Shown piece by piece: positions 1 through 6,104 of a stretch of 10,880 bases of DNA. The translations under genes were made by a program, and so were the position numbers. Within the stretch, counting starts at the first letter, position 1; the number at the start of each line of letters is the position of its first letter. The notes under the pieces are model-generated. The model searched no databases. It was not told where the DNA came from and worked only from the letters and a program-made list of their open reading frames with translations. The stretch lies in contig CBDBFH010000016.1 in the NCBI GenBank assembly GCA_965204775.1, positions 1 through 10,880 on the forward strand, in the 5' to 3' direction. The stretch comes from CBDBFH01 sp965204775 (lineage in GTDB: Bacteria; Pseudomonadota; Alphaproteobacteria; JAPOUT01; G958296285).

Positions 1-16
1 CGGCGCGCCTTTCAGA

Positions 17-1423
17 TTGAAACTCTCCTATATCTTCAACCGGCTCTTCCGCCGCCGCAAAATCAAAATCCCCGCCGTGGACGAAACCCCCCGCCCCGGC
101 GCGCGCGCCGAGGCCGAGGCCGCCCGGCTTCTCAACGCCGTCGCCCGGCCCCGCGCCCGGCCCGATCAAATCCTGCGCGCCCTGCACGAATTCGCCGCGC
201 CGCCCGGCGGCGACCCGGACGCTTATGCCCGCAACGCTGAAACCGGCCAGAACGCCTTGCGGGGCCGCCTCGACCAGCTCAGCGATCTCCAGCTCTATCG
301 CCTCCACCGCAAACTGGGCGGGCGCATGCTCAACAATCTGCGCGGCAGCCTTGATTTCGCCGGAAAATATTACCACGCCACCACCCTGCCCGATAACCGC
401 TGGCGCGGCGAGGTCCCGGTGCTGGAAAAGGAAATGGCCGAAATGGGCCGCGCCCTCCAGCAACTCGACCGGCAGGCCTGCCGAATCCTGGAAGAGAGAA
501 ATCCCGACTGCACGATTGATGAAAATCCAGCCCGGCCTCTGGTCGGGGAGGATCAGATTCATCCCGCCAATCTCCAGGCTATCAAGGGTTTCGCCAGACA
601 GACGGAAGTCACGATGGCCGCCGGGCAAGGCAAGATCGCCGAAGGCGGACAGAGGGCCTCGGTGCAGGCCGGGCTGGAGGAGATCGCCCGCGCGCCTGAC
701 AAACCGCCCCGCCGGCATGCCGCCCGCCCGGGCGCGGACTCGTCGTATCCGGTCAGCGCGCAATTCCTGAAAAATTGGCGCAATGATCCGATCCATGTCG
801 AACTTGATTCGGGCACAAAAGCGTTTTCCGAACTGGCCGCCGCGCCGCCCGACACCGCTGACGCACCCGATCAGGCCGCCGCCGACGCCCTGCTTGAGCT
901 GTGCGGCGGAAACCAGGAGCAGGCCCGGCGGCTTTCCCGCCTCCTCTCCAGAAAAACCGGCGCGCACCTGCGCGACCAACTGACCCGCGCCGGGCCGGGC
1001 AATGGCGAAGCCCGCGTGCGCCTGCCGGACGCGCTGGCCGCCCAGCAAGGCAGGCTGTGCGCCGATCCGGACGCTCCCGGCCAGGACAGCTGCCGCTTCG
1101 CCCTCCGGCGCACCGAGCCGGACGGAGACATGCGCCTGCGCTTCGACGCCTTCCTGCCTCTGGCCTCGGTCGAAATCCCCGGCGGCGGCACGGCGGCGCT
1201 GGATCCGAAAAAGTCTCGAGTCGAATATGGCTTCGATATTGTCGTTCCCGCCCAAAGCGGCGCGCCGGTCCGTCTGGAAGGCGCGATCGACTATTCCTAC
1301 GCCCTCGTCATGGACGCAAACCGGGCCGTCGACAGCCCTGATGCCGATCTTGCCATCGCGCCCGATCTGCTCGCCCGCCTGCCCCGCTCCGTAGCGGACC
1401 GCCCGCCGCCGCCCGCGCCCTGA
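17..1423 (+). CDS. Candidate T3SS effector/substrate, paralogue 1 of a tandem family (unknown function)
   Basis: I do not recognise this family. The frame is open to the left edge, and the TTG at 17 has no Shine-Dalgarno sequence, so the true start may lie outside the window. Counting from 17, the protein has a basic N-terminus (residues 8-17, rich in Arg/Lys). An Ala/Arg-rich helical block at about 31-115 contains LQLYRLHRKL (91-100). A coiled-coil-like stretch follows (about 132-165), then a variable middle, then a block with L-C-G-G-N at 295-299 followed by QARRLSRLL. The C-terminal block, about 357-430, has alternating hydrophobic residues and the signature DPKKSRVEYGF, followed by a Pro-rich tail. 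The same three blocks recur, in order, in the two genes downstream. No transmembrane segment or classical signal peptide is visible. The role as a T3SS substrate is inferred from the neighbouring T3SS operon and chaperone, not from homology. It could also be a structural or regulatory accessory protein. Confidence 0.75.
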   Translation: MKLSYIFNRLFRRRKIKIPAVDETPRPGARAEAEAARLLNAVARPRARPDQILRALHEFAAPPGGDPDAYARNAETGQNALRGRLDQLSDLQLYRLHRKLGGRMLNNLRGSLDFAGKYYHATTLPDNRWRGEVPVLEKEMAEMGRALQQLDRQACRILEERNPDCTIDENPARPLVGEDQIHPANLQAIKGFARQTEVTMAAGQGKIAEGGQRASVQAGLEEIARAPDKPPRRHAARPGADSSYPVSAQFLKNWRNDPIHVELDSGTKAFSELAAAPPDTADAPDQAAADALLELCGGNQEQARRLSRLLSRKTGAHLRDQLTRAGPGNGEARVRLPDALAAQQGRLCADPDAPGQDSCRFALRRTEPDGDMRLRFDAFLPLASVEIPGGGTAALDPKKSRVEYGFDIVVPAQSGAPVRLEGAIDYSYALVMDANRAVDSPDADLAIAPDLLARLPRSVADRPPPPAP

Positions 1424-1485
1424 CCCGCCGCGCCCTGCGATGCCGCCGTTGCAAGGAGTCCCGCCGCCCGCCATTCCCCGCCCCG

Positions 1486-1517
1486 CCGCCGCCGGGGCCG
1501 CCGCCGGGGCCGCCGCC
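1486..1517. repeat. Imperfect 12-bp tandem repeat, CCGCCGCCGGGG
   Basis: The unit CCGCCGCCGGGG occurs at 1486-1497 and 1498-1509, with a partial third copy at 1510-1517. It sits between paralogues 1 and 2. Read in the frame of paralogue 2 it gives a PPPPG-type polyproline run. Read in the frame of the ATG at 1440 it gives an Ala/Gly run. It may be a low-complexity linker or simply GC-rich spacer. The length is likely to vary between strains. Confidence 0.7.
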
Positions 1518-1563
1518 GCCCCGCTTCCCGCCGCCGCCGGAAATTTGGCCGCCCGAACAATTC

Positions 1564-1583
1564 GGCCCGGCCCGGCCCGGCCC
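1564..1583. repeat. GGCCC pentanucleotide repeat, four copies
   Basis: Four perfect tandem copies of GGCCC lie just upstream of the part that resembles the basic N-terminus of paralogue 2. A pentamer repeat changes reading frame when it gains or loses a unit. The sequence gives no direct sign that this happens, and short GC repeats are common in DNA of this composition. Confidence 0.7.
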
Positions 1584-1710
1584 TCGCGGGTCAGCATTTT
1601 CCGGCGCGCCGCGCAAAAATTGCGCAGCTTGTTCAGCCGCCGCCCCCCGCCCCGCCATCCCCCGCCCCACCAGCCCCTTTGCCGTCGATCAGGCCGAAGA
1701 GGCCGCAGCC

Positions 1711-2877
1711 TTGACCGCTTCGCTTGCCCGCCCGCGCCTGCGCCCCCGCCAGACCCTTCAGCTGCTCCGCAAAACCGCCCTCATTTCAGACAATGCCTCC
1801 CCCGAGGTCCGCAAAAGTCAGGCGCAATTCACCGCCGCCTTCAAGGAGCAGCTCGGCGCAATGTCAGACCGCGAATTGCGCCTGCTCGACCGGCGGCTCA
1901 ATGGCCGCGATATGCGCCAGCTGCGCTCCGGACTGCTGCGCGCGGCGCAAGACGGCATGGTCTTTACCGGCAATCCCGCCGAAAACCGGGCCCTCAACCG
2001 GGAAATCTCCGCCTTGAGCGCCCATGCCGAAACCCTGTCCGGCCTGGTGCGCCAGGCCTGTGAAGCGCGCAATCTGGGCCCCTTCGCCCGCCCGGCCTCG
2101 GTCGCGCCGGCCGGCGCGGCCCGGAACTGGAAAGACCGCGCCAAACTGGGCCGGCAAATCCAGAGTCTGGCCGATGACATCGCCGGGCAGATCACGGTCT
2201 CGCGCGGCCTCGCGCCGCCCGCCTTCCAGGACGCGATTCAGGCCGAATATGAGGATATCTCCGCCAAAGCCCCGGCCCAGGCCGCGACCCGCGTCGCGGA
2301 GGACCACAGCCCCGAGGCCGAGCGTCTCGCGGTCCCCGATATCTTCATCAAAGATTTTTTCCGCCTGGACAAAAGATTCGACGCCGGCGACGGCGCCAGA
2401 CCCCTGCCCACCGCTCAGGCCAGCGGCCTCGAACATGCCGGACAGCGCCGGGAGATTTCCGATTTCCTCCTCGCCTACTGCAAGGGCAATCGCGATCAAT
2501 GCCTGCGCCTCGCCAGCTTGACCAATCAGGAAGCCTTCGCCCGAATCTGGGGGAACTTCGCCAAGACCGGAATCATCAGTCCGCCGCCCGGCCTCAAACA
2601 CGCCGGGCAGATCTTCTACGGCACCAGCGTTGCCGCCCAATGCGATCTGACCCGCGCCGCCAACGGCGATATCAAGGCGAATATGACCTTGGATCTCTAC
2701 GTCAATATGATCGACCACGCCGATCCGCAGGGCCGGCGCGACACCGCCCGCCCCGATGACAGAAAATCGGCGATCCATTGCACATTCAACGTCACGGTTC
2801 CGGCCCGGCCCGGCGCCCCGCCCCGCCTCGGCCCGATTGGCTATGAGAGTCATTTGGCCGAAAAGTCCTGGCCTTGA
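1711..2877 (+). CDS. Candidate T3SS effector/substrate, paralogue 2 (start uncertain)
   Basis: This is the second member of the tandem family. The TTG at 1711 is only the first usable start in frame. Family similarity (AVDQAEEAAAL) continues upstream in this frame to about 1681, so the true N-terminus is probably longer. Counting from 1711, the helical block holds ARPRLRPRQTLQLL at 6-19 and the diverged motif ELRLLDRRLNGRDMRQLR at 55-72. A coiled-coil-like stretch spans about 92-122. The C-K-G-N motif is at 257-260, followed by RDQCLRLASLTNQEA. The C-terminal block is at about 310-380, with DDRKSAIHCTFNVTVPA. It is the most diverged copy in the LQLYRLHRKL motif, and it ends sooner after the C-terminal block than paralogue 1. 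Role as for paralogue 1: inferred from context only. Confidence 0.7.
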   Translation: MTASLARPRLRPRQTLQLLRKTALISDNASPEVRKSQAQFTAAFKEQLGAMSDRELRLLDRRLNGRDMRQLRSGLLRAAQDGMVFTGNPAENRALNREISALSAHAETLSGLVRQACEARNLGPFARPASVAPAGAARNWKDRAKLGRQIQSLADDIAGQITVSRGLAPPAFQDAIQAEYEDISAKAPAQAATRVAEDHSPEAERLAVPDIFIKDFFRLDKRFDAGDGARPLPTAQASGLEHAGQRREISDFLLAYCKGNRDQCLRLASLTNQEAFARIWGNFAKTGIISPPPGLKHAGQIFYGTSVAAQCDLTRAANGDIKANMTLDLYVNMIDHADPQGRRDTARPDDRKSAIHCTFNVTVPARPGAPPRLGPIGYESHLAEKSWP

Positions 2878-3028
2878 CGCAGGCGTGATCTTCGCGTGAG
2901 CACTCTTCGACCCCCGGCTCCGCCGTCCGGTGCTAGACTGGAAGCCTCTGCGCCAAAGCCCGCAACCAGGGCGCTGGCGGGGATGGCGTCTCCGGGGGCC
3001 GGGTGGGGGGAGAGATCATGTCGAGCCG
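2878..3028 (+). other. Spacer between paralogues 2 and 3 with a strong but misplaced ribosome binding site
   Basis: A GGGGGGAG at 3005-3012 stands five bases before an ATG at 3018, ideal for translation. That ATG opens a frame that is out of phase with paralogue 3. The next ATG, at 3029, is in phase with paralogue 3 but lies 16 bases from the purine run. A TGCTAGACT at 2931-2939 resembles an extended -10 box but has no convincing -35 partner. No terminator is seen after paralogue 2. Confidence 0.4.
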
Positions 3029-4559
3029 ATGCCTCTTCGCAAGATTGCCCCGCGCCCGCCAATCCAGGCCCATCCTCCGGACGGCGCGAGCAGCGCACCC
3101 GGCCCGCGCGAGGTCCGGCAGGCGCCCCCGCTTGAGGGAGCGGCTCCTCGTGTGCGGTTCACACCCCCCCACTCGCAGCTGCGCCCTTCCGGCTCCGCCG
3201 CCGCGCCCGCGCGACTGGGGCGGCGCACCATTGAGCGCGGCCCCGCCCCGCGCCTGCGCCTCAAGCCCCTGCGCAGCGCCTTGCTGCGCCTGCGCGCGCT
3301 GGTCACCCGCGCCCGCCGCCGCGAATTGATCCCGCAGCATGGCGCCGAATTCGGACCCCTCGCCGACAGCGCCGGGCTGATCAACGCCCTCATGCGCCCC
3401 CGCCTGGCGGTGTCCGATATTCTGACTCGCCTTCATGCCTCGGCGGCGACCGCCTCCGGCGCCTGCCAGGCCGGGAGCCAGGCTAAAGAGTTTCTCACCC
3501 ATGCCCTCAACGCCGATCTCAACCGGCTCGACGATCTTCAGCTCTACCGCCTCCACCGCAAATTGCAAAGCCGCCGGATGCGGCAATTGCGCGCCGGGCT
3601 GCTCGAGGCCGCCGATCACGGCGCCGGTCATGACGATCCCCACAAGGCGCAGGCCATGACCCGCGAATTCACCGCGATGGGCGAGCAACTGGCGGAAACT
3701 GACTCAGGCCGCCGCCGCGCAGCTCGCCCGGCGCGGCCTCGCCCGCGCCCCCCGCGCGCAGCGCTTTGTGGTCGGCGCGAAAGCCCCGGCGCGAATCCGC
3801 CGCGACATCCGCTTCTTCGAGCGCGACGCCCGAACCGCCTTCACCGCCGGGGGCGGCGAACTGCCCTCCGCCCTTCAGCGTCAACTCGCCGCGCGTCTCG
3901 CCCGCGTCTCCGCCGAGGCCGCCGATCAGGGAACCCTGGCCGAAATCGGCAATCCCGCCTCCCCTCAACTCGCCATAACCGCCCCCTTCATCGCCTTTTG
4001 CGCCAAGTCCGCAATCCCCTGCCGCCTCGAAGAGGCGGGCGGCGGCGAAAACATCGCCGGTCACGACTTCGACCCCGAAGATGAAGACCAGCGCGCCGGC
4101 CTCTCGCGCCGGATGCTCGATTTTTGCAGCGGCAACGAAAGCCAGGCTCTGCGGCTCTCGGCTTTGGTGAACGCCGAATCCGTCCGGCTGCTGCGCAGCG
4201 GATTGATCGGCGGCGGCGCGCAGGCTTCCCCTCCGGTCGATCTGCCCTTCCCCGAAGCCGCCGGCGAACCGGGCAGCCTCGCCGCCGCCTGGGGCGACGG
4301 CAGCGCCCCCGCCTTCACCGCGCGCAAACGCGGCGATGGCGACATCGAATTGCGCTTCGAGGAAAAAGTCGATCTGCAAGGCTACGTCCAGCCAAGGGGC
4401 GGGCGCTTCGCCTTTGACCGCAACAAGTCCGCCTTCGAATACCGCATGTGCGTGCGCATCCCCGCCGACCCGCGCCTTCCTCTCCGCCTCGAAGACGCCG
4501 GATACGCCTACCAGATCTTCCGGCCCCCCGCCGCCGCCGCCGTCGAGCGCCGAGTCTAG
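3029..4559 (+). pseudogene. Candidate T3SS effector/substrate, paralogue 3, split by a 2-nt frameshift
   Basis: This is the third family member. The 5' part reads from about 3029 (ATG; a GTG at 2930 is also in frame) and carries a basic N-terminus, the block RPRLAVSDILTRL and the motif DLQLYRLHRKL near 3533-3565. After GEQLAET (ending about 3700) the family resemblance jumps to another frame, beginning LTQAAAAQLARRG at 3699. That frame stays open to the TAG at 4557-4559 and encodes the C-S-G-N block (FCSGNESQALRLSALVN, near 4123-4173) and the C-terminal block with FDRNKSAFEYRM. Paralogue 2 reads GAAACCCTG at the same point where this copy reads GAAACTG, so loss of CC restores the match. The 5' frame runs on to a stop at 4084. 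A GTG at 3768 could start the 3' part alone. The downstream frame has no stops, so the lesion is recent or is an assembly error. Confidence 0.65.
3150..3164. repeat. Short perfect inverted repeat GTGTG-N5-CACAC
   Basis: GTGTG at 3150-3154 and CACAC at 3160-3164 flank CGGTT. The repeat lies in the poorly conserved 5' part of paralogue 3. If the real start of paralogue 3 were further downstream, it would be in the leader and could be an operator or a small hairpin. Within coding sequence it may be chance. Confidence 0.3.
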
Positions 4560-5032
4560 ATCCGAACCGCCCCGCCCTGCAGCGCCGGACCGGGGGCAGA
4601 GCGCGGCTCCTCGTCCAGAGACAAAACCCCGTTCTTGACCCGCCCCGCCCAATGCTCCAGCGCATTGACAAAGCGCTCAATCTCTTTTTCCAAAATCTCC
4701 GCCGTCACTGCGCTCATCGCCAGAGTGCGAATCAGCAAAATCTCCTCGCTCTCCGCATCGGCTGCAAAAAACGTCCCCGCCATCCGCGCATGGTGCAAAG
4801 GCGCTTGCAGCAAAGCCTGATAAAACCCGCTCCCGCCGCCCTCCGGAAATTCCGGAAGCGCCGAAACCGCCGCGATCAAAAACAGCGTGTCAATATCCGC
4901 CGCGGTCTGCGCCTCGACCAGAAGGTGGTCGTCGAAAATCAGCGACAAAACCCCGTTCTCATCCAGAGCCAGATCGCGCATTCCCAGATTCTGGCCAAAT
5001 TGCATGAAGGCCTGCTTGATCTCGGAGGTCAT
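4556..5032 (-). CDS. Class I T3SS chaperone (CesT/Tir-chaperone type)
   Basis: This 158-residue acidic protein has the class I chaperone pattern. An N-terminal helix (MTSEIKQAFMQFGQNLGM) is followed by strand-rich segments with a central DENGVLSLIFDDHLLVEA. Then come a helix-loop and a C-terminal helix, about 115-140, containing ILEKEIERFVNALEHWAG. Such chaperones form dimers in the cytoplasm, bind the N-terminal part of an effector and hand it to the export machinery. I chose the ATG at 5032 because it overlaps the stop of the TPR gene as ATGA; the frame is open further upstream, but only as Gly/Ala-rich shadow sequence. It is the last gene of the leftward operon and faces paralogue 3, with which it shares a CTAG holding both stop codons. 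Its likely clients are the three paralogues next door; this is inference. The exact family member cannot be named. Confidence 0.8.
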   Translation of the reverse strand: MTSEIKQAFMQFGQNLGMRDLALDENGVLSLIFDDHLLVEAQTAADIDTLFLIAAVSALPEFPEGGGSGFYQALLQAPLHHARMAGTFFAADAESEEILLIRTLAMSAVTAEILEKEIERFVNALEHWAGRVKNGVLSLDEEPRSAPGPALQGGAVRI

Positions 5033-5409
5033 GTCCGCGCCGCGCCCGCCGCCGCCAGACCCGCCCCCGTCTGCGCCCGGCGCCGCAAGGCCGCCCGCGC
5101 CGCCGCCAGTCCCGGAGCCTCCCCGCCCGCCGGTCCCCGCGCCAGCGCCGCGCGCGCCTCGCCCAAACGCTCCAGCGCAACAAGGCACAGGCCCTCCCCC
5201 AAACTCCAGCGCGCATCCTGCGAAGCGCCGCAGGACAAAAACCGGTAGAGCACCAGCGCCTCTTCATAACGCTGAACCGAAAGCCGATTATAAGCCAGCG
5301 CCGCCAGAATCTCCCGGTCCGTCCCGCTCAAACCGTCCGCCGCGCCCTGCGCCCCGCCCGCCGTCGGCCCCGGCCCCCTAGCAGGGGATGACCATGCGCC
5401 GCCGGCCAT
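5029..5409 (-). CDS. Small TPR chaperone of the YscY/YscG/SycD type
   Basis: This 126-residue protein has a Gly/Ala/Pro-rich start and then tetratricopeptide-like helices. They read REILAALAYNRLSVQRYEEA and ALVLYRFLSCG, followed by DARWSLGEGLCLVALERLGE and ARAALARG. The 'YEEAL..YR.L......DAR..LG.G.C' spacing resembles SycD/LcrH-type repeats. Small TPR proteins in T3SS loci bind export substrates: YscG holds the needle subunit with YscE, YscY holds YscX, and SycD holds translocators. The gene lies two genes after sctF and directly after an unknown small protein, which fits a YscX/YscY-like or a YscE/F/G-like pair. I cannot decide between them. The ATG at 5409 is supported by GGAGG at 5416-5420 with six bases of spacing. 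This places the start inside the upstream gene, a 32-nt overlap that implies translational coupling. Confidence 0.65.
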   Translation of the reverse strand: MAGGAWSSPARGPGPTAGGAQGAADGLSGTDREILAALAYNRLSVQRYEEALVLYRFLSCGASQDARWSLGEGLCLVALERLGEARAALARGPAGGEAPGLAAARAALRRRAQTGAGLAAAGAART

Positions 5410-5821
5410 GAAAGTCCTCCGCCAGGCCCACCTCCTGCTTCAAAAGCGCCCGCACCTTTCCCGCCAGCGCCGCAACCGGCTCCGGCGCGGCCGCCGCCGC
5501 TCCCGACAACTTCTCCCCAATCCGCGACAGCTGCGCCAGATGATTGCGCGGCACAAAGCGCGAGCGGTCAATCGTCTCCGCCGGGTCCAGACTGTCGGCC
5601 AGCGCCGCCAGCGACAAACGCCCCGCACTGCCCAAACGCCGCGCCTTGCCCAAAGGATGACCCAAACTGGGAACCAGCGGCCAGTGAAAATGCGTCAGAC
5701 TCTTGCGCAGAAACGGATCGCCCGCCGGAACAGCCTCGGCTGAGACAGCCTTGGCTGAAACAGCCGCCGCCGGCGCCCGCCCGCCAATCGAACTCCCAAT
5801 CTGTGTGCCGTCCGCCTTCAT
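5378..5821 (-). CDS. Unrecognised small T3SS-locus protein (possible SctX-like export substrate)
   Basis: I do not recognise this 147-residue protein. It begins with an Ala-rich, Ser-containing and probably flexible N-terminus (about 1-35), typical of secreted substrates. A segment with FHWPLVPSLGHPLGKARRLG follows at about 46-65. Helical stretches follow (SLAALADSL; VAALAGKVRALLKQEVGLAEDF) and the protein ends in a basic tail, GRRRMVIPC. Position is the best clue: it sits between the needle gene and a small TPR chaperone whose start it overlaps. In Yersinia-type systems YscX (a small early substrate) pairs with the TPR protein YscY, and I suggest that parallel with low confidence. An inner-rod or other early substrate is also possible. 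The start is firm: AAGGAGG at 5827-5833 precedes the ATG by five bases, and this signal overlaps the TAA stop of sctF. Confidence 0.6.
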   Translation of the reverse strand: MKADGTQIGSSIGGRAPAAAVSAKAVSAEAVPAGDPFLRKSLTHFHWPLVPSLGHPLGKARRLGSAGRLSLAALADSLDPAETIDRSRFVPRNHLAQLSRIGEKLSGAAAAAPEPVAALAGKVRALLKQEVGLAEDFHGRRRMVIPC

Positions 5822-5831
5822 CGTCGCCTCC

Positions 5832-6056
5832 TTACATGCGCTGGGTGATTGACTTCGTAATGTCGCCGAACGACTTGATCAGCGCCGCCGTCAACTCAAG
5901 ACCCGCTTCCACCTTCTTCATCTGCAGCTCCATCTTCAGCGCATCGCCGGGGCTGTCGTTGTCGATGCTCTGGGCCATCTGCAGCAGCGAATCCATGTTC
6001 GAAGTCGCCATCTGCTGCGAGCGATCGATAAGGCCGTCAATGTTTAAACCGGACAT
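5832..6056 (-). CDS. sctF: T3SS needle subunit SctF
   Basis: This is a small helical protein of 74 residues, the usual size for YscF/MxiH/PrgI needle subunits. Those polymerise into the hollow extracellular needle. The two-helix layout fits: an N-terminal helix (IDGLIDRSQQMATSNMDSLLQM), a turn with DNDSPGD, and a long C-terminal helix ending in IKSFGDITKSITQRM. The turn Pro and the polar C-terminal helix are typical, though the family is weakly conserved and the call relies partly on context. There are three ATG codons in a row (6062, 6059, 6056). The AAGGAG at 6064-6069 leaves 1, 4 and 7 bases respectively, so 6056 is the best start and 6059 is possible. It has the strongest ribosome binding site of the small genes, as expected for a subunit needed in many copies. 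A hairpin (6081-6093) lies just upstream. Confidence 0.75.
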   Translation of the reverse strand: MSGLNIDGLIDRSQQMATSNMDSLLQMAQSIDNDSPGDALKMELQMKKVEAGLELTAALIKSFGDITKSITQRM

Positions 6057-6080
6057 CATCATTCTCCTTCTGTCTCATGC

Positions 6081-6093
6081 GCCCCGTCGGGGC
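6081..6093 (-). other. Intercistronic hairpin upstream of sctF
   Basis: The 13-base sequence GCCCCGTCGGGGC can fold into a GC-only stem of five to six pairs. It lies between the stop of the YscE-like gene and the sctF ribosome binding site. There is no T-tract after it on the transcribed strand, so it is not a standard terminator. It may stabilise or process the sctF message. Confidence 0.4.
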
Positions 6094-6104
6094 AGGGGAA
6101 AAAC

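Larger units (their letters stand above)
1424..1680 (+). other. GC-rich spacer or displaced 5' part of paralogue 2
   Basis: This stretch follows the stop of paralogue 1. From about 1587 to 1645 the frame of the ATG at 1440 has the high third-position GC of the neighbouring genes. It encodes a basic sequence, IFRRAAQKLRSLFSRR, like the N-termini of paralogues 1 and 3. From about 1681 the family-like sequence (AVDQAEEAAAL) continues one base out of phase, in the frame of paralogue 2. The switch falls among C-runs, including C6 at 1643-1648. In the frame of paralogue 2 itself there is no ATG, GTG or TTG upstream until 1711. An AAGGAG at 1453-1458 has no normal start codon at a useful distance. 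This is either a frameshifted 5' end or non-coding spacer. Confidence 0.4.

Noticed and set aside
1864..2853. Open frame of 329 codons on the - strand opposite paralogue 2
   Set aside because: Gly/Ala/Val-rich with no motifs. The + strand frame has conserved family blocks, so this is a shadow.
3130..3170. Structured-RNA-like look of the region around GTGTGCGGTTCACAC (group II intron domain V or riboswitch)
   Set aside because: Only one 5-bp stem is clear, no catalytic triad or conserved riboswitch core is recognisable, and no intron protein is nearby.
3695..3706. Programmed ribosomal frameshifting to join the halves of paralogue 3
   Set aside because: No slippery heptamer or obvious downstream pseudoknot is visible, and the direct comparison with paralogue 2 points to a simple loss of CC.
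3669..4652. Open frame of 327 codons on the - strand opposite paralogue 3
   Set aside because: Gly-rich shadow frame; the paralogous blocks on the + strand explain the coding signal.
5033..5188. Upstream extension of the 4556-5032 chaperone frame
   Set aside because: The extra 52 residues are almost only Gly/Ala/Arg and overlap the TPR gene. The ATGA overlap at 5029-5032 and the chaperone-like N-terminal helix favour the shorter start.
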